Under the pieces are notes generated by a model, which worked only from the letters and a program-made list of their open reading frames with translations, was not told the origin of the DNA and ran no database searches. The position numbers and the translations under genes are program-made. Shown here piece after piece: positions 1-7,336 of a stretch of 64,000 nucleotides of DNA; position 1 is the stretch's first letter, and each line of letters opens with the position of its first letter. This stretch comes from Stigonema ocellatum SAG 48.90 = DSM 106950 (GTDB lineage Bacteria > Cyanobacteriota > Cyanobacteriia > Cyanobacteriales > Nostocaceae). The stretch is from contig JADQBA010000007.1 of the NCBI GenBank assembly GCA_016903675.1, positions 1 to 64,000 of the forward strand, written 5' to 3'.

Positions 1-360
1 CGACCGGAAGCGTTAAGTTGTTCGCACAAAGAGAAAATTAGCGCTCATGCTAAACCTGGGTTATTCTCAGCATAATCTTAAAATACTTAATTATACTTAA
101 GATAACACAGGTTTAACTTGTGCAGCGCTCACCCGATCGCAACTGGGGTTATTACAAGCCAAATGATGAACTTTTGTAAAGTTAGGGCGGGTTTGGCATA
201 AAAATCATGCGCCAAAACTGAGAAATAAACAGATACAGATATCGCTTTGGCAACAATCACTCCCCGCACTACCAAATTATCAGGCGGGGGTTTTCCTTTG
301 ACAAACACCAATTGTGGTTTACTAAAAACTGTGCAACTGCTGCTAGAGCTAGGGGGTGCA

Positions 361-780
361 ATGTCCGGGATGAGTACTCGTTTTTGCTGGTTCTTGGGGA
401 TGGCGATTGGTGGTGCTCTAGCTTTCTCCACAAATTCCGCTCAAGCCCAAATTAGACCAGATGGCACTCTACCCAATAACTCCAGTGTCACACAATTAGG
501 GAACACCTTCAATATCAATGGAGGAACCCAAGCAGGACACAACTTGTTTCATAGCTTTCATGTTACCAAGAAAAAAACTACTACCACACCAGAACCCATT
601 GTACAAGCTACTGGGAGGAGGAGAAATTCTCAAGGGGAAGTCGTCCTGACAGCAGATGCGTCCAATGTCACGCCCTATAGTCCTAGGCTGAATCCTGCAT
701 CTTGCCTGCTTATAATCAAACTATTCCCACTTTTGACCGCTACGGGCTGCTTTCTTGTGAAGAGACTGTTGTGGCTGTAG
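361..780 (+). pseudogene. Truncated haemagglutinin-like (two-partner secretion type) exoprotein remnant
   Basis: The reading frame opens with a signal peptide (hydrophobic core FCWFLGMAIGGALAF, cleavage after AQA) followed by IRPDGTLPNNSSV and GTQAGHNLFHSF. These are hallmarks of the amino end of cyanobacterial filamentous haemagglutinin-like proteins secreted by the TPS route. Those proteins usually exceed 700 residues. Here the haemagglutination domain stops after about 25 recognisable residues and jumps to a Thr/Pro segment resembling the family's carboxyl-terminal tail (GEVVLTA, NPASC). The sequence is best explained by an internal deletion. After NPASC the tail frame is also shifted: PAYNQTIPTFDRYG reads in another frame at about 712-750. 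I chose the ATG at 361 because the signal peptide follows it; an upstream TTG at 247 would add a non-signal extension. Non-functional is inferred. Confidence 0.6.
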
Positions 781-1283
781 AGGCAGTACTCGCCTGTTGC
801 GTCGTAGTAGCAGCTGTCGTTGTGGTGCTCATATAATAAGCATAAAAGTAACGTTCGACGTTTGGGCAGATGAATATCTTTAAATTCAGATATATCTAAA
901 GCCCTTCCTTGAGCGGCGAAGTACCTAACTTTATATCAGTGAGAAGAAAACTCCAGGTTCCACCCAAAAAAACGAGTTGAACGATTACAAAGAGCGGTTT
1001 ACTGCTGCGACCACCAAGTTAAGAAAGTCGCGTGTTTGGTCAGACCCCAAGAAGCGCAAACAAATAGAAAAACTACTTACCCAATTGGAGGCATTGACTT
1101 TTGAAGGTTGACTGGGTAACTCAGACTATTTTGACAGTCATCTCGGCTCGATGCCAAGTTGTTTATAACATTTCCTGCAACAGCTGATAAAGGCTTTCTG
1201 GAACTGCAAAAGATGCATTACGCATTCCATCCACTAGCTCCTGTAACACCTTCTCCTAAAGGAATCGCAAAAACTTGATACCG
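781..1283 (+). pseudogene. Gene-poor gap with a coding scrap at 971-1111
   Basis: No intact gene lies in this 500-base stretch. At 971-1111 on the plus strand there is a 46-codon open stretch without an ATG, reading NELNDYKERF, then TKLRKSRVWSDPKKRK, and ending ALTFEG-stop. Its Lys/Arg-rich composition looks like genuine protein, so I read it as the carboxyl end of a decayed gene I do not recognise. The segment 1115-1283 next to the TnpB-like stop codon is where an omega-RNA-like guide RNA would be expected for TnpB relatives, but no structure was established here. Confidence 0.3.
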
Positions 1284-3020
1284 TTAATTTAAGTCTAGGC
1301 AAAGCTGGGTAAACGTAGATATTCTACGCTTACTAGATTTGGTAGATCTAGATGCGGCAACGGATACCGCACCATTTCCCGTTGGAATCACACCAACCTC
1401 GAAAAGCTCCAATTGAATTGGATTGCTAATCTGCCACAGCTTACTTACAGAGCAAGTCAGCTGGCAAAAGGGCGTAACCTTTCGTGTCCTGTTAAGACGA
1501 GCTGTAAAATATTGATGCCTTGGAGTGCCTTTGACACTCCGGGCAAATTTACTCCAATGCGACCAAACGTGCTTCACCTTAGTATCCTTGGTGTAGGCGG
1601 ACTCGGAAGGAAGTAAATGATGGTAATGAGGAAGTCTTTCAGAAAATCTTCGACCACGACGCGCTATCACAAACGCAGCCGAAGATGATGAATTCATCCC
1701 ATAAAGGGACATGAATTTCGTTAGCCCAACCAAACTGCTATAGGCAGGCTCAACTTTCTTGTGATAAATACCATGTTTTTGGCAGGCATTATCTAGAGCA
1801 TCATTCCATTGACTATAAGCAAAAGAAGATAGCATCCTTGCATATTTCTTACCTTTTTCTCTAAGTTGCGCAATCTTTTGGGAGAAGTCTAATCTTTCTG
1901 AAGCTATGGGGAAATTGTATTGTTTAGCCTTAAGAGCAATGAAGGCGGCAGCATCACCAAGAATTGCTGAGCGTTGATTGGAACTCTTAGAATGAAGCTC
2001 TATTTTGTAGTCCCCAAATTCCAGTAAATTGCCTTGGGCATCACATACAGCCCAGCCAATGGAGTCTGCATTCAAATCAACCCCAACGTAGCCAGAAAGG
2101 TACTCTGATGTAATTTCAGGCAAGTTAACATCTGTCGTCGCCGCAACATACCAGCAGTTATCTTTCCAATAAAAGCGAAGTGTTACCGCGCTATAACCTA
2201 CCTCCCACTTTACAGTTTTATCCTTTGTTCTTACCTGATAGCAGCGTGGGGATATTGCCTCAATTATTTCGTGTTTCCCATGCTTAAAGTTTAGTCCATC
2301 AATCCGAATATATTGACCACCAAGTCTTGCTTCTAAAGCATAAGGAGTCCGAATAGAAAGAACAAAATTGTCGCTGCTTTCAACATAGTCAAATTGTGCT
2401 GATTGATTCCCAGAAGACTCATCTTTACTCCCAACGAGCATGAAACTATTAGCGCTGGGCAAAGTGTAATTGGGCTTGGCTGACTTAAGATGTTTAAGCT
2501 GATTTTCTAATAGGTTTAACCGCCGCTTCTTTTGATGTAAGCCAAACTTCGCATCCTGGAGTTGTGTTGTCTGTCGCTGCTTTGCGCTCAAATTACAAGC
2601 AACCTTGATTCTAGGCTTGATGGCTGAAAAACCTTTATTAGAAAGCTCTTTCCTTTGTTTATTCTGCTGAAATGCAAAATCTTTAATCTGCTGATCACGT
2701 TTTTTTATGTCAGCTTTAATTGATTTTGCTTGACCTTCTAGTACTTTGATATGGTTAGCTCTGTTCTCATTAATATTAGATACAATTCCCTGTACCTCAA
2801 TGTAAATAGAATTAGCCCACCGTTTATTGACATTGAACTTAGCCTGCAATTGTTTGTGACATTCAAGCTTTCCTTTTCCTGCAAGAATCAATTCAAGACA
2901 GTAGTGACGAGCCGAGTCAACCAAGTTAGAAAAAGTAAACAACTCTCCCCAGTGCCAGAATTCTATTTGCTCTGTGTATGTTTTAGTTGACTCCAGCAAT
3001 CTTATCACCTCAGAGTTCAT
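1284..3020 (-). CDS. TnpB-like protein (IS200/IS605 accessory type) with altered RuvC site
   Basis: The 578-residue protein has a basic, coiled-coil-rich amino half (about 85-185, many Lys/Gln) and a RuvC-like carboxyl half typical of TnpB relatives in cyanobacteria. RuvC-I is visible as YVGVDLNADSIGWAV with the expected Asp at 315. RuvC-II is FPIASERLDFS with Glu at 375, and the bridge-like QLREKGKKYARMLSSFAYSQW follows. RuvC-III should read D-x-x-A-A before VIARR, but here it reads GMNSSSSAAFVIARR, so the position of the Asp (about 445) is Ser. No CxxC zinc-ribbon pairs are seen. There is no tnpA neighbour. The ATG at 3020 is the first in frame and lies in an AT-rich intergenic stretch. The family assignment is fairly sure; loss of nuclease activity is inferred from one position. 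Confidence 0.7.
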   Translation of the reverse strand: MNSEVIRLLESTKTYTEQIEFWHWGELFTFSNLVDSARHYCLELILAGKGKLECHKQLQAKFNVNKRWANSIYIEVQGIVSNINENRANHIKVLEGQAKSIKADIKKRDQQIKDFAFQQNKQRKELSNKGFSAIKPRIKVACNLSAKQRQTTQLQDAKFGLHQKKRRLNLLENQLKHLKSAKPNYTLPSANSFMLVGSKDESSGNQSAQFDYVESSDNFVLSIRTPYALEARLGGQYIRIDGLNFKHGKHEIIEAISPRCYQVRTKDKTVKWEVGYSAVTLRFYWKDNCWYVAATTDVNLPEITSEYLSGYVGVDLNADSIGWAVCDAQGNLLEFGDYKIELHSKSSNQRSAILGDAAAFIALKAKQYNFPIASERLDFSQKIAQLREKGKKYARMLSSFAYSQWNDALDNACQKHGIYHKKVEPAYSSLVGLTKFMSLYGMNSSSSAAFVIARRGRRFSERLPHYHHLLPSESAYTKDTKVKHVWSHWSKFARSVKGTPRHQYFTARLNRTRKVTPFCQLTCSVSKLWQISNPIQLELFEVGVIPTGNGAVSVAASRSTKSSKRRISTFTQLCLDLN

Positions 3021-3101
3021 GAATTATGTTTGTTCTTGATAGAAGATACATTTAATTATATGGGTATTACGGAAGATTTGCAAAGATATACCCAGATATT
3101 T

Positions 3102-3317
3102 TCATTCAGCTAGAAACCCTTGGGCGTCTAGGAAACCTTTGAGATTTAATAAGGGCGCAATTCCTAAGTTGTAGTAACGGCGAACTCTAGTCGCAAATTC
3201 TGCTACCTGGTAATCGCTGTATTCTTCCTTATTGAGTGGAGCAAATGGATGATGCGGTATTCCTGGGAAAGGGGTTGCTGCGTGGATCCCACGAGGCTTG
3301 GGAGTGCGATCGCACAA
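3102..3317 (-). CDS. Small hypothetical protein, possibly a gene fragment
   Basis: This 71-residue open frame is not recognised. The second half (EEYSDYQVAEFATRVRRYYN, LLNLKGFLDAQGFLAE) has natural protein composition with amphipathic character, while the first 25 residues are Pro/His rich. It may be the carboxyl end of a longer gene whose front is lost, because the region is flanked by a TnpB-like gene and a hairpin. There is no signal peptide or membrane segment. A HIP1-like octamer overlaps its start region. Confidence 0.3.
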   Translation of the reverse strand: MCDRTPKPRGIHAATPFPGIPHHPFAPLNKEEYSDYQVAEFATRVRRYYNLGIAPLLNLKGFLDAQGFLAE

Positions 3318-3344
3318 GTCAAAAAATAGCCCTCATCGCCCAAC

Positions 3345-3370
3345 CCCTTCTCCTAGTTTTGGGAGAAGGG
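3345..3370 (-). terminator. Hairpin after the old yellow enzyme gene
   Basis: CCCTTCTCC (3345-3353) and GGAGAAGGG (3362-3370) form a perfect 9-bp stem with an 8-base loop, six bases downstream of the stop of the minus-strand oxidoreductase. A T-rich stretch follows about 20 bases later on the minus strand, so termination is plausible but not textbook. Confidence 0.45.
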
Positions 3371-3376
3371 CAGCTT

Positions 3377-4444
3377 TCATAACCAAGCTCGGTCATATTG
3401 CACAGGCCAAACTTTGTCCTGTCCTAACTTTTTAGCAGCGTATGATGCCCAGTAAGGATTACGTAGCAACTCCCGTCCTAGCAATACAATATCAGCCTGA
3501 CCCGTGCGGATAATATGGTCGGCTTGTTCTGGAGTTGTAATCAAACCTACAGCCCCAGTGAGAATATTTGCCTGACTACGAATTCTAGAAGCAAACTGAG
3601 TTTGATAACCAGCACCGTAGGGGATTTTGACGTTTGGTAAAGTGCCGCCACTCGAGCAATCAATTAAATCCACACCCAATGACTTAAGTTTATCTGAGAG
3701 CGCAATACTTTGTTCGATATCCCAACCATTTTCTGCCCAATCAGTTGCGGATATTCGCACCCACAAGGGATAACCTTCTGGTAAAACTGCTCGTATGGAG
3801 TGAGCAACTTCTCTCAGCAGACGAGTACGGTTTTCAAAACTACCTCCATACTCGTCGTCGCGTTGGTTACTCAAAGGCGAGAGAAATTGGTGCAACAGGT
3901 AGCCGTGAGCTGCATGAATTTCTATCACCTTGAACCCTGCTTGCACCGAACGTTTAGCCGCTTGTACGAAAGCAGTAATAATTTCTTGAATTCCAGCAAT
4001 GTCTAAAGCTTCAGGAACAGGGTGATGTTCGCTAAAAGAAATAGCACTACTAGAAACCACAGGACGCCAACCACCTTTCGATTCATCCAGGATTTTTCCC
4101 CCATCCCAAGGTGGTGCAGTGCTGGCTTTTCTCCCTGCATGAGCGAGTTGAATACCTGCGATCGCTCCCAAATTGTGAATCACTTTCACAATTTTGGCAA
4201 GCTCTTCAATATGTCCGTCTGACCAAATCCCTAAATCTTGTGGACTAATACGTCCTCGTGGTTCCACAGCCGCAGCTTCTGTCAAGACTATACCCGCACC
4301 ACCAACCGCACGACTTGCCAAATGAACTAAATGCCAATCATTGGCATAGCCATCTGTACTAGAGTACTGACACATTGGTGAGACAGCAATGCGATTGCGA
4401 AAAGTGACTGCACCAATAGTGAGTGGTTCAAATATATGTGTCAT
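3377..4444 (-). CDS. namA: NADPH dehydrogenase of the old yellow enzyme family (YqjM/NamA type)
   Basis: This FMN enzyme reduces activated C=C bonds of enals, enones and quinone-like electrophiles using NAD(P)H in the cytoplasm. The 355-residue length fits the class III (thermophilic-like) group. SPMCQYS places the redox-tuning Cys at 25 with Tyr27. HAGRKAS forms part of the FMN and substrate site, IEIHAAHGYLLHQFLSP supplies the substrate-anchoring His pair (177 and 180), and YGGSFENRTR with LLGRELLRNPYW are standard TIM-barrel signatures. The gene stands alone, with a 100-bp inverted-repeat element just upstream and a hairpin after the stop. With the nearby dioxygenase, methyltransferase and dienelactone hydrolase it suggests electrophile detoxification. 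The gene symbol is by family similarity only. Confidence 0.9.
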   Translation of the reverse strand: MTHIFEPLTIGAVTFRNRIAVSPMCQYSSTDGYANDWHLVHLASRAVGGAGIVLTEAAAVEPRGRISPQDLGIWSDGHIEELAKIVKVIHNLGAIAGIQLAHAGRKASTAPPWDGGKILDESKGGWRPVVSSSAISFSEHHPVPEALDIAGIQEIITAFVQAAKRSVQAGFKVIEIHAAHGYLLHQFLSPLSNQRDDEYGGSFENRTRLLREVAHSIRAVLPEGYPLWVRISATDWAENGWDIEQSIALSDKLKSLGVDLIDCSSGGTLPNVKIPYGAGYQTQFASRIRSQANILTGAVGLITTPEQADHIIRTGQADIVLLGRELLRNPYWASYAAKKLGQDKVWPVQYDRAWL

Positions 4445-4503
4445 TCGATAGGTAAACCTTTAATTTTAAAGATATATTTATGATGCTACCTCACGGATGT
4501 ACC

Positions 4504-4603
4504 ATTAGACATAGTCGTGAAAATTAATTATGCGTCAATTCAAACCCTTGTAGAGACCGTAAATTTACGGTACTCTTGATTCTTTTTCACGACTATGTCT
4601 AAT
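4504..4603. mobile_element. 100-bp MITE-like element with 20-bp perfect inverted ends
   Basis: ATTAGACATAGTCGTGAAAA (4504-4523) is exactly inverted at 4584-4603. The centre holds a second palindrome, ACCGTAAATTTACGGT, near 4557-4572. There is no coding potential. It lies between the old yellow enzyme start and the tauD-like stop. A non-autonomous transposable element is the simplest reading; a cruciform or RNA hairpin role is an alternative. Confidence 0.6.
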
Positions 4604-4621
4604 TATACGGACTTGATCTCA

Positions 4622-4667
4622 GTGGGTAAACCGGGCTGCGGAATCTTTCCTCAGCCCGGTTTACCAC
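4622..4667 (-). terminator. Strong hairpin downstream of the TauD-type dioxygenase
   Basis: GGTAAACCGGGCTG (4625-4638) pairs perfectly with CAGCCCGGTTTACC (4652-4665), giving a 14-bp GC-rich stem with a 13-base loop, starting 9 bases past the stop of the minus-strand dioxygenase gene. There is no clear U-run after it, but position and strength favour a terminator. Confidence 0.6.
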
Positions 4668-4675
4668 TCTGTAGC

Positions 4676-5644
4676 TTATGAAAGCACTGGTTCTGCTTCT
4701 ACCTTCTGAGCTTTGTTTTTCAAGACGCTTGGTACTTCGATGCCGAACGGCTCACCTTCAACCGCTTGCGAACGGAAACCATCGACTCCGACAGGAACGT
4801 CGCCCGTGATGGTGGTGCGATAGAGTACGCGCTCGACTTCCAGATGATCCAGATCCTGAGGGGCCAAATGCGCGGTGGCGCGGTTGTCCCAGAACGCGAT
4901 GTCACCGTTGTTCCAGCGGAAGCGGGTGGTGTAAGCGGGTTTGGTGATTTGGTTGAAAAACAACTCAAGCAGTAGGTCGCTTTCTTGTGGTGACACGTCA
5001 AGAATGTGCGAGGTGAAGCCAGGGTTCACGTACAACGCACGTTCACCTGTCTCAGGATGAACGCGCACCACCGGGTGGATCGAAACCAGCGGATTGGCTG
5101 CGATGCGCTGGGCGATCCTGCTGTTGCTAGGCAGAAGCAAACGTGCATTGAAGCGATGTTCGGCTTTCAATCCGTCTGCCAGCGCACGCAGGGGTGCTGA
5201 CAGACCCTCGTAGGCTGCGACCAGATTTGTCCACTGTGTGTCACCACCGATGCTGGGGACGTTAACTGCACGCAAAATTGACGCCGCAGGGGGGTTGACA
5301 ACCGCTGTCACATCGGTGTGCCAGCGGCTCTCGTAGCTGGAACGGCGCAGACCGTTGCGCCGCTCGTAGCGGCTGCGGTCAATGGGCAGGATTTGTGAGA
5401 AGCCTTCAATCGGCTCGTCCTCGTGCGGATGTGCGTAAGTCACTTCGCCGAAACGAGCCGTGAACGCAACCTGCGCAGCATGATCGATGTTCTGACCGCG
5501 AAAGAACACGACTTTCCACTTCAATAGTGCTTGACGAATTTCTTTGACTGCATCATCGTGCAGAGGACCAGAAAGATCCACGCCGCTGATTTCGGCACCG
5601 ATGAAACCGGCTACCTGTTTGACTTCAATGTGCTTGTTGCTCAT
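4676..5644 (-). CDS. TauD/TfdA-family 2-oxoglutarate-dependent dioxygenase
   Basis: The 322-residue protein belongs to the Fe(II)/2-oxoglutarate oxygenases that include taurine dioxygenase and alkylsulfatase AtsK. It probably hydroxylates a sulfonate, sulfate ester or similar small molecule and releases sulfite, sulfate or an aldehyde. The iron triad is visible: RWHTDVT gives His109 and Asp111, and NRATAHLAP gives His259. The 2-oxoglutarate-binding Arg is in VERVLYRTTITG (272 or 276). VVFFRGQNIDHA and FGEVTYAHP near the amino end are standard for the family. The DNA is noticeably more GC-rich than its neighbours, suggesting transfer from another lineage. The start ATG at 5644 has GGAGAATT upstream. 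No sulfonate transporter is next to it, so the substrate is unknown. Confidence 0.88.
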   Translation of the reverse strand: MSNKHIEVKQVAGFIGAEISGVDLSGPLHDDAVKEIRQALLKWKVVFFRGQNIDHAAQVAFTARFGEVTYAHPHEDEPIEGFSQILPIDRSRYERRNGLRRSSYESRWHTDVTAVVNPPAASILRAVNVPSIGGDTQWTNLVAAYEGLSAPLRALADGLKAEHRFNARLLLPSNSRIAQRIAANPLVSIHPVVRVHPETGERALYVNPGFTSHILDVSPQESDLLLELFFNQITKPAYTTRFRWNNGDIAFWDNRATAHLAPQDLDHLEVERVLYRTTITGDVPVGVDGFRSQAVEGEPFGIEVPSVLKNKAQKVEAEPVLS

Positions 5645-5688
5645 GTGAATTCTCCAGAGTTTGATCCATAGGGCAGTCGTAGCTGACT

Positions 5689-5748
5689 ACCATTATACTG
5701 TAAATCGATATAATTGCAGTATATTTTTTAGTTCGATGAACTAAAAAA
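5689..5748. promoter_or_regulatory. Two palindromes upstream of the dioxygenase gene
   Basis: TTTTTTAGTT-CGATG-AACTAAAAAA (5724-5748) is a perfect 10-bp inverted repeat with a 5-base loop. Beside it, TATACTG and CAGTATA are inverted across 16 bases (about 5694-5723). They sit 45-105 bases before the dioxygenase start, where a promoter and operator would be. The first could also act as an A/T-run terminator. No regulator gene is adjacent. Confidence 0.4.
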
Positions 5749-5970
5749 TAGCAGGAAGTAGATCTGGCAAGTCTTTCGGGTAAAAGATTGCCATCAATCA
5801 TCGAATTTGTCTTTCAGAAATGCTATAATTTACTTGAATGCTTAGAGGTCTTAGTAGAGGAAGCGATGCCCACCCTCAAAAAACTCTAAACGTCCACCCA
5901 GTATATGTTTGTGTATGGTTAGAGCGTCACGAACATATACAAATGGCATGAGCTATCTTTCCCTGAAAGT

Positions 5971-6789
5971 TTAAGTTTGTTTCCAGGCAACCAGGGCAGT
6001 GACTGGCAATTCTTCGGTAAACTGTCCAGAAGGTTCCACAGCCAGCAGAGATGCTTTGAGATCTGCCTCAAATTTTTCTCGGTTTTCGCCAAAGAAAGAC
6101 GGCAGAGCAAATGCAGTTGAGTAGAGGTAGCCCAGATAAGACTCAATTGTCCAAGATTTCTCAAATTTCACTTCGTAGGTGGTTTGACGGGGGAAAGATG
6201 ACTGCGCCAGGATTTCTTCGTGGGATACTGCCAAAGGTTTCCAATCTCCTTCTCCACCTTTGCCTGTGCGACGTCGATCGCCTAACCAGCGTTTGACTAC
6301 GGCGATCGCTGTTTGTTTCCAAGGATGTTCGCTATCCCAAGTATTTTCATTAGTCTTGAGGATAACGATACCACCATTGTCAGCCAGTAGGGGATAAAGT
6401 TTGGACAGCACCAGTTCCCGCTGCATCCAGTGAAATGAACGTCCCATTGTCACTAGTTGAAACTGACCCAAATCCTCAGAAATCGACTCTGCTCGGTCAT
6501 GAATCCAACGGATATTGGTGGCTCCCAAGGCGGCTGCTTGCTCTTGGGCAGCTTTTAGCATATCTGCATCAGGATCGAGTCCCACGACTTCAGCAAAGCG
6601 ATCGCGAAAGGGAATGCCAACTAATCCCGCACCGCAACCAAGATCAAGTAATCGTCCCTTACCATCAAGTTTAAAGATATCGGTTAGCAAGTCAAACAAG
6701 GCTTGGGGATACTTCGAGCGATAACGAGCGTAATACCAAGCAGCACCCTGAAATAAGGTCGGATCGTAGGCAGTAAGTGTTGTAACCAT
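5971..6789 (-). CDS. Class I SAM-dependent methyltransferase
   Basis: The 272-residue protein has the Rossmann-fold methyltransferase core. Motif I is GRLLDLGCGAGLVGIPF (residues 45-61), the acidic residue binding the ribose of SAM is in VVGLDPDADML, and IRWIHDRAESI plus LVTMGRSFHWMQ mark motifs II-III of the family that acts on small molecules. The long carboxyl tail is typical of cyanobacterial UbiE/trans-aconitate-like methyltransferases. The ATG at 6789 has a good GGAG eight bases before it. It is monocistronic and preceded by three tandem 16-bp repeats about 170-215 bases upstream. The substrate cannot be told from sequence. Confidence 0.85.
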   Translation of the reverse strand: MVTTLTAYDPTLFQGAAWYYARYRSKYPQALFDLLTDIFKLDGKGRLLDLGCGAGLVGIPFRDRFAEVVGLDPDADMLKAAQEQAAALGATNIRWIHDRAESISEDLGQFQLVTMGRSFHWMQRELVLSKLYPLLADNGGIVILKTNENTWDSEHPWKQTAIAVVKRWLGDRRRTGKGGEGDWKPLAVSHEEILAQSSFPRQTTYEVKFEKSWTIESYLGYLYSTAFALPSFFGENREKFEADLKASLLAVEPSGQFTEELPVTALVAWKQT

Positions 6790-6954
6790 TGGTAATTCTC
6801 CAAAATGTCATCGACGGAGGGTCTGAATGATGTATCTGTGCAGTACTTGCAACAGAATTTAAAAATACTGTTTATCGACCGATTTGGCGCTAATTCATCT
6901 ACAAGTGTTACACGACCATAGGTAAAGTTCAAGTTCTTCGCAAAGAAAATATAC

Positions 6955-7002
6955 GTTTCACTAAATATATGTTTTACTAAATATTAGCTTAACTAAATAT
7001 AA
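6955..7002. repeat. Three tandem 16-bp repeats containing ACTAAATAT
   Basis: Units at 6955-6970, 6971-6986 and 6987-7002 each carry ACTAAATAT in the same register (6960, 6976, 6992) with exact 16-base spacing. They lie between the divergent methyltransferase (start 6789) and dienelactone hydrolase (start 7337). Direct repeats in this position look like binding sites for a regulator. Confidence 0.55.
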
Positions 7003-7024
7003 CCATGTCAGTGTCATTAATACG

Positions 7025-7062
7025 TAAGGGTTAAGGGTAAGAAAACCTACCCTTAACCTTAT
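7025..7062. terminator. Hairpin in the divergent intergenic region
   Basis: TAAGGGTTAAGGGTA and TACCCTTAACCTTA pair along about 14 bp with a single bulged G around an 8-base loop. Neither neighbouring gene ends here, so it may be an attenuator, a small-RNA hairpin or a repeat element. Confidence 0.4.
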
Positions 7063-7239
7063 GGCCAGTAAGACTTGTATTTCCGGAAAGACCGTGCAAT
7101 AATGGCGAAGAAATCTACGGCAAATCTACCAAATAAAAGTATTTAGCCTTGGCTGGTGTAAAACCTACCAGTCAGATTATTTGCCCCTTACAAGTCAGCA
7201 AAGTACATTGCTGTATGGGACATTAATTTGGATTGCGCG

Positions 7240-7270
7240 TTGCCTAGATCAATTAAAAATACTGTATAAT
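7240..7270 (+). promoter_or_regulatory. Candidate sigma-70-type promoter of the dienelactone hydrolase gene
   Basis: A TTGCCT box (7240-7245) and a perfect TATAAT (7265-7270) are separated by 19 bases, slightly more than the usual 17. The TATAAT lies 67 bases before the ATG at 7337, which is preceded by GGAGC. The rest of the 6790-7336 gap holds the repeats and hairpin listed separately and no gene. Confidence 0.4.
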
Positions 7271-7336
7271 CGCGCCGTTCTTAAGGAACGGTAACAGGTC
7301 GGTCAAAATTCAGGCATCAATAACCGGAGCAAAAGA

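Noticed and set aside
1284..3020. Cas12k of a CRISPR-associated transposon
   Set aside because: There are no tnsB, tnsC or tniQ genes nearby, and two of three RuvC acidic residues are retained; the CRISPR array is 60 kb away.
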